Shown in pieces: positions 51,058-60,464 of a stretch of DNA of 64,000 nucleotides. How positions within the stretch are numbered: position 1 is the first letter of the stretch; each line of letters starts with the position of its first letter. Source of the DNA: Blautia sp. SC05B48 (GTDB lineage Bacteria > Bacillota > Clostridia > Lachnospirales > Lachnospiraceae); assembly GCF_005848555.1 (NCBI RefSeq), contig NZ_CP040518.1:3053501-3117500 (forward strand). Reading direction: 5' to 3'. The notes under the pieces are model-generated. The model had not been told where the DNA came from and made no database searches. It was given only the letters and a program-made list of their open reading frames with translations. The translations under genes were made by a program, and so were the position numbers.

Positions 51058-51096
51058 TAATATATTTTTTAACAAACCTTTAAGGAGGAAAAAACA

Positions 51097-54000
51097 ATGG
51101 CAAGAAAGATGAAAACCATGGATGGTAACCATGCAGCCGCTCATGCATCATATGCTTTTTCTGATGTAGCTGCTATTTACCCGATTACCCCTTCATCTGT
51201 AATGGCTGAGGCTACAGACGAGTGGGCAACTCAGGGAAGAAAGAACATCTTTGGACAGGAAGTACAGGTTACAGAGATGCAGTCTGAGGCAGGTGCAGCA
51301 GGTGCCGTTCACGGTTCTCTGGCAGCAGGTGCCCTGACTACAACTTACACAGCTTCCCAGGGTCTTCTGCTTATGATCCCGAACCTTTACAAGATCGCTG
51401 GTGAGCAGCTTCCGGGAGTTATCAACGTATCTGCCCGTGCACTTGCTTCCCACGCACTTTGTATTTTCGGTGACCATTCCGACGTTATGGCCTGTCGTCA
51501 GACTGGATGTGCAATGCTTTGTGAGTCTTCTGTACAGGAGGTTATGGACCTTACACCGGTTGCTCATCTTGCAGCAATCAAAGGAAAAGTTCCATTCATC
51601 AACTTCTTCGACGGATTCCGTACATCTCATGAGATCCAGAAGATCGAGACATGGGACTATGAAGATCTGAAAGATATGGCAGATATGGACGCAATCGCAG
51701 AGTTCCGTAACCGTGCTCTGAACCCGAACCATCCATGTCAGAGAGGTTCCGCTCAGAACCCGGATATCTTCTTCCAGGCAAGAGAGGCATGTAATCCATA
51801 TTATGACGCTCTTCCGGCAGTTGTTCAGGAGTACATGGACAAAGTTAACGAGAAGATCGGAACAGACTACAAACTGTTCAACTACTACGGAGCTGCTGAC
51901 GCTGAGCACATCATCGTAGCTATGGGTTCCGTAAACGATACCATCGAGGAGACCATCGATTACCTTATGGCAGCTGGCAAGAAAGTCGGTGTTGTTAAAG
52001 TTCGTCTTTACAGACCATTCTGTGCACAGGCTCTTATCGATGCAATTCCGGATACAGTTAAGCAGATCTCTGTTCTTGACAGAACAAAAGAGCCAGGAGC
52101 TCTTGGCGAGCCTCTGTATCTTGATGTTGTTGCAGCTCTTCGCGACAGCAAGTTCAGCGATGTTAAGATCTTTACAGGACGTTATGGACTTGGTTCCAAA
52201 GATACAACACCTGCACAGATCGTAGCAGTATATGAGAACACTGAGAAAGAGAAATTCACAATCGGTATCGTTGATGATGTTACAAACCTTTCTCTTGAGA
52301 CAGGCGCACCACTTGTTACAACACCAGAGGGAACAACAAACTGCAAGTTCTGGGGACTTGGAGCTGATGGTACTGTAGGTGCTAACAAGAACTCCATCAA
52401 GATCATCGGTGACAACACAGACATGTACGCTCAGGCTTACTTCGATTATGACTCCAAGAAGTCCGGCGGTGTTACAATGTCTCACCTTCGTTTCGGTAAG
52501 AAACCGATCAAATCCACATACCTGATCCACAAAGCAAACTTCGTTGCATGTCATAATCCGTCCTATGTTAATAAATATAACATGGTACAGGAGCTTGTTG
52601 ACGGAGGTACATTCCTTCTGAACTGTGCTTGGGATATGGAAGGACTTGAGAAACATCTTCCAGGACAGGTTAAAGCTTTCATCGCTAACCACAATATCAA
52701 ATTCTACACCATCGATGGTGTTAAGATTGGTATTGAGACTGGCATGGGACCAACACGTATCAACACGATCCTTCAGTCCGCATTCTTCAAACTTACAGGA
52801 ATCATTCCTGAGGAGCAGGCTATCGAGCTTATGAAAGCTGCTGCTAAAGCTACTTACGGACGTAAAGGTGATGACGTTGTTAAGAAGAACTGGGCAGCTA
52901 TCGATGCCGGTGCTAAACAGATCGTAGAGGTTCAGGTTCCGGAGAGCTGGAAGAACGCTGAGGACGAGGGACTCTTCATGTCTCACGCATCCCACGGTGC
53001 TCAGGAAGCTCAGGACTTCGTAAACAACATCCAGTGCAAGATCAATGCTCAGGAAGGTAACAGCCTCCCAGTATCTGCATTCAAGGATTATGTAGATGGT
53101 ACAACACCATCCGGAACAGCTGCATATGAGAAGCGTGGTATCGCAGTTAACGTTCCTGTATGGGTTCCGGACAACTGTATCCAGTGTAACCGCTGTGCAT
53201 ACGTCTGCCCGCATGCTGCAATCCGTCCGGTTGCTATGACAGCAGATGAGACAGCTAACGCTCCAGAGGGAATCAAGACACTTCCTCTTACAGGAATGAA
53301 AGACTATACATTCACAATGACTGTATCCGCTCTTGACTGTACAGGATGTGGTTCCTGCGCAAATGTCTGCCCAGGAAAGAAAGGCAACAAAGCTCTTGAG
53401 ATGGCTCCGCTTGAAGCTAACACAGAAGAGCAGAAATTCTTCGATTACGGTGTAACACTTCCTCAGAAGGAAGACGTTATCGCTAAATATAAAGAGACAA
53501 CTGTAAAAGGCAGCCAGTTCAAACAGCCGCTCCTTGAGTTCTCCGGCGCTTGTGCAGGTTGTGGTGAGACACCATACGCTAAGCTGATCACACAGCTCTT
53601 TGGTGACAGAATGTACATTGCAAATGCTACAGGATGTTCCTCTATCTGGGGTAACTCTTCACCATCTACACCATACACAACAAACGCTAAGGGACAGGGA
53701 CCTGCATGGTCAAACTCTCTGTTCGAGGATAACGCAGAGTTCGGTTATGGTATGCTTCTTGCACAGCGTGCGATCCGTGGCGGTCTGAAAGAGAAGATCG
53801 AAGACCTTGTAGCTAACGGAACAAACGAGGATGTTAAGGCAGCTGGTCAGGAATGGCTGGATACTTATGCTGTAGGCGCAACAAATGGTGCAGCTACAGA
53901 GAAACTCGTTGCAGCTCTTGAGGCTTGCGGATGTGACAAGGCTAACGAGATCCTTGCACAGAAAGACTTCCTCTCCAAGAAATCCCAGTGGATCTTCGGT

Positions 54001-54642
54001 GGTGACGGATGGGCTTACGATATCGGATTCGGTGGTGTTGACCACGTTCTTGCAAGCGGACGTGACATCAACGTTATGGTATTCGATACAGAGGTTTACT
54101 CCAACACAGGCGGACAGTCTTCCAAATCTACACCGACAGGTGCGATCGCTCAGTTCGCAGCAGGCGGAAAAGAGACTAAGAAGAAAGATATGGCATCTAT
54201 CGCAATGAGCTATGGCTATGTATATGTAGCACAGATTTCCATGGGCGCTGACTTCAACCAGACTGTAAAAGCAATCGCAGAGGCAGAGGCATATCCGGGA
54301 CCATCCCTGATCATCGCTTACGCTCCATGTATCAACCATGGTATCAAGAAAGGTATGAGCAAAGCTCAGACAGAGGAAGAGCTGGCAGTTAAGTGCGGAT
54401 ACTGGCACAACTTCAGATTCAACCCGGCTGCTGAGAACAAGTTCAGCCTTGATTCCAAGACACCGGATATGGAGAACTATATGGACTTCCTGAACGGTGA
54501 GGTTCGTTACAATTCTCTGCAGCGTCAGAATCCTGAGAAAGCTGCAAGACTGTTTGCTAAGAACGAGTCTGAGGCTCAGGCTAGATATGAGTATCTGCAG
54601 AAACTTATCACTCTTTACGGAGCAGATAAGAAAGAAGACTAA
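51097..54642 (+). CDS. nifJ: Pyruvate:ferredoxin (flavodoxin) oxidoreductase
   Basis: The single-chain 1181-residue enzyme converts pyruvate and CoA to acetyl-CoA, CO2 and reduced ferredoxin, the central fermentative step. The N-terminal domain has YPITPSSVMAE, the middle ferredoxin domain has two 4Fe-4S sites (CIQCNRCAYVCP and CTGCGSCANVCP), and a further CAGCGE with ATGCSS plus later Cys bind the proximal cluster. GDGWAYDIGFGG with NTGGQSSKSTP binds thiamine diphosphate. Length and motifs are normal. Codons are biased to GCT, GTT and ATC, as expected for a very highly expressed gene; this bias also creates a long meaningless antisense frame. TAAGGAGG precedes the ATG. Confidence 0.97.
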   Translation: MARKMKTMDGNHAAAHASYAFSDVAAIYPITPSSVMAEATDEWATQGRKNIFGQEVQVTEMQSEAGAAGAVHGSLAAGALTTTYTASQGLLLMIPNLYKIAGEQLPGVINVSARALASHALCIFGDHSDVMACRQTGCAMLCESSVQEVMDLTPVAHLAAIKGKVPFINFFDGFRTSHEIQKIETWDYEDLKDMADMDAIAEFRNRALNPNHPCQRGSAQNPDIFFQAREACNPYYDALPAVVQEYMDKVNEKIGTDYKLFNYYGAADAEHIIVAMGSVNDTIEETIDYLMAAGKKVGVVKVRLYRPFCAQALIDAIPDTVKQISVLDRTKEPGALGEPLYLDVVAALRDSKFSDVKIFTGRYGLGSKDTTPAQIVAVYENTEKEKFTIGIVDDVTNLSLETGAPLVTTPEGTTNCKFWGLGADGTVGANKNSIKIIGDNTDMYAQAYFDYDSKKSGGVTMSHLRFGKKPIKSTYLIHKANFVACHNPSYVNKYNMVQELVDGGTFLLNCAWDMEGLEKHLPGQVKAFIANHNIKFYTIDGVKIGIETGMGPTRINTILQSAFFKLTGIIPEEQAIELMKAAAKATYGRKGDDVVKKNWAAIDAGAKQIVEVQVPESWKNAEDEGLFMSHASHGAQEAQDFVNNIQCKINAQEGNSLPVSAFKDYVDGTTPSGTAAYEKRGIAVNVPVWVPDNCIQCNRCAYVCPHAAIRPVAMTADETANAPEGIKTLPLTGMKDYTFTMTVSALDCTGCGSCANVCPGKKGNKALEMAPLEANTEEQKFFDYGVTLPQKEDVIAKYKETTVKGSQFKQPLLEFSGACAGCGETPYAKLITQLFGDRMYIANATGCSSIWGNSSPSTPYTTNAKGQGPAWSNSLFEDNAEFGYGMLLAQRAIRGGLKEKIEDLVANGTNEDVKAAGQEWLDTYAVGATNGAATEKLVAALEACGCDKANEILAQKDFLSKKSQWIFGGDGWAYDIGFGGVDHVLASGRDINVMVFDTEVYSNTGGQSSKSTPTGAIAQFAAGGKETKKKDMASIAMSYGYVYVAQISMGADFNQTVKAIAEAEAYPGPSLIIAYAPCINHGIKKGMSKAQTEEELAVKCGYWHNFRFNPAAENKFSLDSKTPDMENYMDFLNGEVRYNSLQRQNPEKAARLFAKNESEAQARYEYLQKLITLYGADKKED

Positions 54643-54700
54643 TTATTGATCAATAGTTACTGTTTATACAGTGTGCTTGCTGATTAAGCATTAGGTGACA

Positions 54701-54736
54701 GGCCTGCGGTGTTTAGCGCACCGCAGGCCTTTTTTC
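54701..54736 (+). terminator. nifJ terminator
   Basis: An 11-bp perfect stem GGCCTGCGGTG with CACCGCAGGCC is followed by six T's. Confidence 0.92.
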
Positions 54737-54755
54737 ATATACAGGAGAGATATAC

Positions 54756-57530
54756 ATGAAGAGAATTTTTTCGAAGGAGAAATCCCGGAAAGAGAAAAAA
54801 GCAGATTTTTATATTCTGTATACGATTGTTTTTGCGGCGATCTCGCTGTTTATTTACAGTTGTTTTTATTTTAATGGAAAATCCCTGATCTGGAGTCATG
54901 ACGGTGTTCCGCAGCACATCAATGCATTGGCCTATTATGGAAAATATCTGCGGAATATTCTGCAGACGCTGGTGACGGAGCATAAGCTTTCCCTTCCTAT
55001 GTGGGATATGCATATCGGATACGGTTCCGATATCCTTACAACACTTCATTATTATGTGATCGGTGATCCGCTGACCTTACTGTCCGTTTTTGTACCGGAA
55101 AAAGACACAGAGATCTTATATGAGCTTCTGATCTTTCTCCGCATTTATCTGGCGGGTATTACATTCAGCATTTACTGCTTTTACCGCAAGAATCCCAAAC
55201 AGGCTACATTTCTTGGAAGCCTTGTTTATATTTTTGCAGGATGGACCATTTATGCGTCCATGAAGCATCCATATTTTTCCAATCCCATGATCTATCTGCC
55301 GCTGGTCCTTATGGGAATTGAAAAGATTTACAAAAAAGAAAAGCCATACCTTTTTATCTGTGCGACGGCTGTAGCGGCAATGTCTAATTTTTATTTCTTT
55401 TATATGATCAGTATCTTTATGGTACTGTATGCAGCTTTCCGGTATTTTGGAATATTCCGCAAGCGTTCAGTAAAAGATGTATTTCAGTGGTTCCTGAAAT
55501 TTGCTGGCTTTTATCTGGTCGCACTTATGATCGCTGCACTGATCTTTTTACCTGTGGTCATGACTCTGTTTGGAACAGAGCGCTTTCAGGCGCAGAATTA
55601 TGTGCCACTGTTATATGACCGCATTTACTACGAAAAATATCTCGGCTGCCTGATCGGCGAAAATATGATCCAGTGGGGCGTTGCTGGATATTCCGCAGTC
55701 GCAATGGCAGGCGTGTTTGTGATCTTTTCCAAAAAGAAAAAATATACGGGACTGAAGCTGGGCTTTGTGCTTCTGAACCTGTTTTTGCTGATCCCCTTTA
55801 CAGGTCATGTACTGAACGGATTTTCATACGTGTCCAATCGATGGATCTGGGCATATGGAATGCTGATCGCATATATCCTGGTACAGGCATATCCTGAACT
55901 GTTTACTCTGGGTATCAGGGAAAAACGACGGATATTTGTGATGCTGCTGATATATGGCGGGTTGGCACTATTTTCGGAATCTGCCCGCACGGAACGCAAT
56001 ATTATGGCACTGATGATGCTGGTCCTGGCTGTGTTTACAGTGGTTTCCTACGGAAACGTATTTACACAGGGAAAATATCTCTGCGGAATGATCGTCGCAG
56101 TGCTTGTGACCAGCATCTTTCTGAATGTTTCATACCAGTATTCTTACGAAAAAGATTACCTGTCAGAATTTGAGGAAAAGAATCAGGCGCTGGAAAAGCT
56201 TCAGGCCGGACCGGACAAAGCAATCCGGTCAATGGATGATTCAGCGGTTACCAGATATGACCAGTACAAAACGGGCTCTTACGTAAACACTGCCATGTAT
56301 ATGGGAACCAATAGTACCTCCTATTATTTCAGTGTGGCCAATGGAAATATCAGCCGTTTCTTTGATGAGATGTATCTGAATACCCCCTGGGATTATCATT
56401 ACAGCAGCCTGGACGGACGGAGTATCCTGGATCGTCTTGCCTCCGTGAAATATTTTGCCATCAAAAAAAGCGGATATGGGTATCTGCCATACGGCTATGA
56501 CAGTGAAGCAGCAGTCACAAAAAAATACAGGATCTACGAAGACGAGGATTCCCTTCCTCTTGGTTATACCTATGATTCCTGGATCCCCAGAGAAAAGTAT
56601 GAAAAGCTTTCCGTGACCGAAAAGCAGCAGGCGCTCCTGCAGGGGGCAGTCCTTGAGGACAGCAGTCTTTCTGAGACAGATCTAACCTTTGATGATAAGA
56701 AAGCAGATTTTACACTGGAAGCAGGAAAAGGCTGTAAGATCAAAGACGGAAAGATCATTGTGACCAAAGAAGGAGCGACCGTACAGATCGGATATCAGGG
56801 AGAACCGGAGGCAGAGGTTTATCTTGTGGCAAAAAATCTGGATTTTAATGCCTATTCTCCACGTGCAGTGGTCAGTGATAAAAAATGGGATTCCATGACA
56901 GAATATGAGAAGAATACAGTACGTTATGAAGATAATAACTGGCGCTACTGGAAAGAAAGCAAGGAATCAGCAGTGGATGTTTCGCTGGGATCCGTGGACA
57001 AGACTATCCGGATCTTTACAGATAAATACAACGGCTACAGCGGAAGACATAATTTTCTTCTGAATATGGGATATAAAAACTATTCTGCAGGAACTATGAC
57101 ACTGACATTCTCCATGCCGGGAGAATATACCTTTGATGATCTGTATGTGGTATGTCAGCCTATGTCTTCTGTCGAAGAACAGACAGAGGAGCTTGGAAAA
57201 GAAGCTCTTCAGAATATCAAAATGGAGACAAATTGCATTCATGGAGATATCACAACCACTTCCGATAAGATCCTGGTATTTTCCATTCCCTACAGCGCAG
57301 GCTTTACCGCCTATGTAGATGGAGAAAAAACAGAACTTGTAAAGGCAAACAGTATGTATATGGGACTGGAATTAAAAAAAGGCAGGCATACGGTCACGCT
57401 CAGATACTGTACACCGTATATTGTGCCCGGAATGATACTGACGGTGATCGGCCTTATCCTGTTTGTCGGGATCGTAATATCTTACCGGCGCCGGGGAAAA
57501 CAAAAAGAAAGGGGAAAACAGGAGAAATGA
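54756..57530 (+). CDS. YfhO-family membrane protein (envelope glycosylation)
   Basis: The 924-residue protein has about 12-13 membrane segments in its first 470 residues (IVFAAISLFIYSCFYF; then SHDGVPQHINALAYYGKYLR with the conserved acidic loop), then an extracellular domain and a last helix (IVPGMILTVIGLILFVGIVI). The SHDG-x-x-Q loop after helix 1 is typical of YfhO/DUF6044-type GT-C glycosyltransferases, which use a lipid-linked sugar. In Bacillus and Listeria relatives YfhO glycosylates lipoteichoic acid. It overlaps by ATGA with a GT2 gene and a GtrA gene, which form the lipid-sugar and flippase part of such a system. The sugar and target are unknown. Confidence 0.85.
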   Translation: MKRIFSKEKSRKEKKADFYILYTIVFAAISLFIYSCFYFNGKSLIWSHDGVPQHINALAYYGKYLRNILQTLVTEHKLSLPMWDMHIGYGSDILTTLHYYVIGDPLTLLSVFVPEKDTEILYELLIFLRIYLAGITFSIYCFYRKNPKQATFLGSLVYIFAGWTIYASMKHPYFSNPMIYLPLVLMGIEKIYKKEKPYLFICATAVAAMSNFYFFYMISIFMVLYAAFRYFGIFRKRSVKDVFQWFLKFAGFYLVALMIAALIFLPVVMTLFGTERFQAQNYVPLLYDRIYYEKYLGCLIGENMIQWGVAGYSAVAMAGVFVIFSKKKKYTGLKLGFVLLNLFLLIPFTGHVLNGFSYVSNRWIWAYGMLIAYILVQAYPELFTLGIREKRRIFVMLLIYGGLALFSESARTERNIMALMMLVLAVFTVVSYGNVFTQGKYLCGMIVAVLVTSIFLNVSYQYSYEKDYLSEFEEKNQALEKLQAGPDKAIRSMDDSAVTRYDQYKTGSYVNTAMYMGTNSTSYYFSVANGNISRFFDEMYLNTPWDYHYSSLDGRSILDRLASVKYFAIKKSGYGYLPYGYDSEAAVTKKYRIYEDEDSLPLGYTYDSWIPREKYEKLSVTEKQQALLQGAVLEDSSLSETDLTFDDKKADFTLEAGKGCKIKDGKIIVTKEGATVQIGYQGEPEAEVYLVAKNLDFNAYSPRAVVSDKKWDSMTEYEKNTVRYEDNNWRYWKESKESAVDVSLGSVDKTIRIFTDKYNGYSGRHNFLLNMGYKNYSAGTMTLTFSMPGEYTFDDLYVVCQPMSSVEEQTEELGKEALQNIKMETNCIHGDITTTSDKILVFSIPYSAGFTAYVDGEKTELVKANSMYMGLELKKGRHTVTLRYCTPYIVPGMILTVIGLILFVGIVISYRRRGKQKERGKQEK

Positions 57531-58474
57531 GCCGATTATCGGTAGTTTTGCCTGCCTGTAACGAGGAACCGATGCTGGAGAAAACCTGCCGGACTCTCAG
57601 AGAGCTCCTGGGGCAGGCCGGGATCCTTTATGAACTGGTCCTGGTAGATGACGGTTCCTCTGACGGAACCTGGGCAGCGATAGAAAAAGTATCCGGAGAA
57701 GATAAAAATGTGACAGGTGTGCATTTTTCCAGAAATTTCGGGAAAGAAGCAGCAATTATGGCCGGCCTTGCACAGGCATGCGGAGATGCGGTGGCTGTGA
57801 TGGACTGTGACCTGCAGCATCCGCCGGAGATCCTCCTGGAAATGTACCGGCTCTGGAAGCAGGGCTACGAGGTTGTGGAGGGTATCAAGAAAAAACGTGG
57901 AAAAGAAACTCTTTTTCACAGAAAAAGTGCCGGATTTTTCTATCGGATCATGTCCCGTGCCACCGGCTTTGATATGGAAAATGCTTCTGATTTCAAGTTG
58001 CTGGACAGGAAAGCGGTGGAGAGTGTTCTCGCCATGCCTGAACGGAGCATGTTTTTCCGGGCGGCATCGTCCTGGATAGGCTTCAAAAGCATCTCCGTAC
58101 CTTTTGAGGTGCAGGAGCGTGAGGCAGGAGAATCCAAATGGTCTGCAGGAACGCTGATCAGCTACGCGTTTCGGAATATCGTGGCATTTACAACACTTCC
58201 GCTGCAGTTTGTAACAGCCGGTGCTGTGGGCTGCTTTGGGTGCTCCCTGCTCCTTCTGGTCTATTCTCTGGTCCGGTATTTTTCCGGGCATGCGGTGGAA
58301 GGCTATACCACACTTCTGATCGTAATGCTCTTTATCGGAAGTGCCGTGATGATGAGCCTTGGGATCATCGGATATTATATCGCCAGGATCTATGAGGAAG
58401 TAAAACGCCGTCCGAGATATATCGTGTCAAAGATCATACGAGGAGGAGATACCAATGAAAAAGTGGATCCTTAA
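57527..58474 (+). CDS. GT2 family polyprenyl-phosphate glycosyltransferase (GtrB/DPM-like)
   Basis: The 315-residue protein has a GT-A domain with LVDDGSSDGTW and the DxD-type metal motif in VMDCDLQHPPE, then QEREAGESKW and two C-terminal membrane helices (FVTAGAVGCFGCSLLLLVYSLV; TTLLIVMLFIGSAVMMSLGI). That layout is the GtrB/ArnC-like group, which attaches a sugar to undecaprenyl phosphate. It overlaps the YfhO gene upstream by ATGA and the GtrA gene downstream by 20 bases. The lipid-linked sugar is probably flipped by GtrA and used by the YfhO protein. Confidence 0.9.
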   Translation: MSRLSVVLPACNEEPMLEKTCRTLRELLGQAGILYELVLVDDGSSDGTWAAIEKVSGEDKNVTGVHFSRNFGKEAAIMAGLAQACGDAVAVMDCDLQHPPEILLEMYRLWKQGYEVVEGIKKKRGKETLFHRKSAGFFYRIMSRATGFDMENASDFKLLDRKAVESVLAMPERSMFFRAASSWIGFKSISVPFEVQEREAGESKWSAGTLISYAFRNIVAFTTLPLQFVTAGAVGCFGCSLLLLVYSLVRYFSGHAVEGYTTLLIVMLFIGSAVMMSLGIIGYYIARIYEEVKRRPRYIVSKIIRGGDTNEKVDP

Positions 58475-58883
58475 ATTCTATGAAAATGATGTGATCCGTT
58501 ATATTTTCTGGGGTGGTTGTACGACTCTTGTAAATCTGTTAAGCTTTTATATCATGAGGGCAGTGAAAATCCCGCTGATGAGTGCCAACATCATATCGAT
58601 CATCCTGGCGATCCTGTTTGCCTATGTTGTGAATTCCAGATTTGTATTTCATGACCGCTGTGAAACATGGAGGGATCATATACAGCCCTTTCTGAAATTT
58701 ATAAGTGCCCGTCTGGTGACCATGGTCATTGAGGTAGGCGGTGTATGGCTTCTGGCGGAGATCCTGGGATTGCAGGATATGTTTGCAAAATTCTGCACAC
58801 AATTTATCGTGCTGGCGTTGAATTATATTTTTAGTAAATTTATTATTTTTACCACAGGTAAAAGGATTGGAGGTAGCAAATGA
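58455..58883 (+). CDS. GtrA-like flippase/membrane protein
   Basis: A small 142-residue protein with four membrane helices (YIFWGGCTTLVNLLSFYI; IISIILAILFAYVVNSRFVF; VTMVIEVGGVWLLAEILG; FIVLALNYIFSKFIIF) matches the GtrA/DPMS family. The ANSRFVF-like sequence and final NYIFSKFIIF are characteristic. It is thought to help translocate undecaprenyl-phosphate sugar. AGGAGG precedes its start inside the GT2 gene. Its stop overlaps cobT by ATGA although the functions differ, so the cobalamin genes are probably transcribed along with the glycosylation genes. Confidence 0.87.
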   Translation: MKKWILKFYENDVIRYIFWGGCTTLVNLLSFYIMRAVKIPLMSANIISIILAILFAYVVNSRFVFHDRCETWRDHIQPFLKFISARLVTMVIEVGGVWLLAEILGLQDMFAKFCTQFIVLALNYIFSKFIIFTTGKRIGGSK

Positions 58884-59935
58884 TGACTTTGGATGAGGCA
58901 GTGAAGAAAGTCCGCCCTCTGGATGAAAAGGCTATGGAGAGGGCGAGAAAGAGATGGGACAGTATTGCAAAGCCACTGCATTCTCTGGGAGAACTGGAGA
59001 ATATGCTGACACAGATCGCCGGCATCACAGGTACGCCGGAGATACGTGTGGAGAAAAAAGCGGTGGTTGTCATGTGCGCGGATAACGGAGTTGTAGAAGA
59101 GGGCGTGACCCAGACCGGACAGGAAGTGACGGCTGTCGTGGCTGAGAATTTTCTGGAAGGGACTACTACCTGCTGTGTGATGTGCCGTCAGTGTGGAGCA
59201 GAGCTTTTTCCTGTAGATGTGGGAATGGTCACAGATACAAAGGTCCGTACAGATCTTAAGGTTGCCTATGGGACCAGAAATATGACCAGGGAGCCGGCAA
59301 TGACAAGAGATCAGGCGATTCGTGGCATCGAAGCCGGAATTGCCATGGCAGAGGAGCTGAAGGATAAAGGATATCAGGTCCTTGCAACCGGTGAAATGGG
59401 CATTGGAAATACCACCACCAGCAGTGCAGTAGCAGCTGTGCTTCTCGGAAAACCGGTGGAAGATATGACCGGACGTGGTGCCGGATTAACCAGTGAAGGG
59501 CTTGTTAGGAAGATCAATGCGATCAAAAAGGCGATTGCGCTAAATAATCCGGATCGTTCAGATGCCATTGATGTCCTGGCAAAGGTAGGCGGACTGGATA
59601 TTGCAGGAATGGCAGGAGTATTCATTGGAGGAGCAGCACTTGGAATGCCGGTTGTCATGGACGGATTTATTTCCTGCGTATCTGCACTGATCGCAATAAA
59701 GATCTGCCCGCAGGTAAGTGATCATATCATTGCGTCTCATGTATCCAAAGAGCCTGCAGCACATCTGATCCTGAAGGAGCTTGGCAAGGAAGCGATCATC
59801 CACGCAGGCATGTGCCTGGGCGAGGGAACCGGAGCTGTGGCACTGTTTCCTATGATGGATCTGTCCTGTGCAGTATATAATTCCATGAGTACCTTTGGTG
59901 ATATCAATGTAGAACAGTACGAGGAGCTGAAATAA
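58880..59935 (+). CDS. cobT: Nicotinate-nucleotide:dimethylbenzimidazole phosphoribosyltransferase
   Basis: The 351-residue CobT activates the lower-ligand base (dimethylbenzimidazole or a similar base) as alpha-ribotide. Key segments are MCADNGVVEEGVTQTG, ATGEMGIGNTTTSSAV, GRGAGLTSEG and the C-terminal CLGEGTGAVALFP, whose Glu is the catalytic base. Length and motifs are normal. It begins a five-gene lower-ligand assembly set (cobT, cobU, cobS, a short CobU-like gene, cobC). An ATG one codon later is also possible. No cobalamin riboswitch was seen upstream; the gene overlaps its predecessor, so expression depends on a distant promoter. Confidence 0.95.
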   Translation: MMTLDEAVKKVRPLDEKAMERARKRWDSIAKPLHSLGELENMLTQIAGITGTPEIRVEKKAVVVMCADNGVVEEGVTQTGQEVTAVVAENFLEGTTTCCVMCRQCGAELFPVDVGMVTDTKVRTDLKVAYGTRNMTREPAMTRDQAIRGIEAGIAMAEELKDKGYQVLATGEMGIGNTTTSSAVAAVLLGKPVEDMTGRGAGLTSEGLVRKINAIKKAIALNNPDRSDAIDVLAKVGGLDIAGMAGVFIGGAALGMPVVMDGFISCVSALIAIKICPQVSDHIIASHVSKEPAAHLILKELGKEAIIHAGMCLGEGTGAVALFPMMDLSCAVYNSMSTFGDINVEQYEELK

Positions 59936-59936
59936 T

Positions 59937-60464
59937 ATGCTGGTTGTTGTAACAGGAGGCAGCGGAAGCGGAAAATCTGCTTTTGCGGAAGAAACCATAC
60001 TTTCCCTTGGCGAAGCCAGAAGGATCTATATCGCTACCATGCAGGCTTTTGACGAAGAAAGCCACAGGCGCATCCGCAGACACCGGCACATGCGTGCAGG
60101 AAAAGGCTTCGAGACAATAGAAAGATATACAGAACTTGATGAGCTGCTCATTCCGAAGGACTGTGTGGTTCTTCTGGAGTGCATGTCCAATCTGGTTGCA
60201 AATGAGATGTTCCGGGAAGACGGCTTCCACCCGGAGGTGGCGGAAAAGATCACAGAAGGAGTGAAAAATCTTCTTTCCCAGGCAAAGCATGTGGTGATCG
60301 TCACCAACGAGATCTTTTCAGACGGGATCCTCTACGAGAAAGAATCAGAACAGTACAAAAAAGAGCTGGGACAGATCAACCAGAAACTGGCAAAGATGGC
60401 GGAAGAGGTTGTGGAAGTCGTGTACGGGATCCCTGTATGGCATAAAGGAGGAAAGGAAGCATGA
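59937..60464 (+). CDS. cobU: Adenosylcobinamide kinase / guanylyltransferase CobU
   Basis: The 175-residue protein starts with Walker A GGSGSGKSAF. The RIRRHRHMRAGKGFETIE segment contains the His that becomes guanylylated in the family. It phosphorylates adenosylcobinamide and adds GMP. The C-terminal block, usually NEVGxGIVP, reads TNEIFSDGILYE here, so part of the canonical motif has diverged; a separate short CobU-like protein 27 bases after cobS retains NEVG-like and GIVP motifs. The start is one base after the cobT stop. Confidence 0.88.
   Translation: MLVVVTGGSGSGKSAFAEETILSLGEARRIYIATMQAFDEESHRRIRRHRHMRAGKGFETIERYTELDELLIPKDCVVLLECMSNLVANEMFREDGFHPEVAEKITEGVKNLLSQAKHVVIVTNEIFSDGILYEKESEQYKKELGQINQKLAKMAEEVVEVVYGIPVWHKGGKEA

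Noticed and set aside
51193-53214. 673-codon open frame antisense to nifJ
   Set aside because: It is produced by the strong codon bias of the highly expressed nifJ; the translation is Cys/Ser/Val-rich without domains and has no ribosome site.
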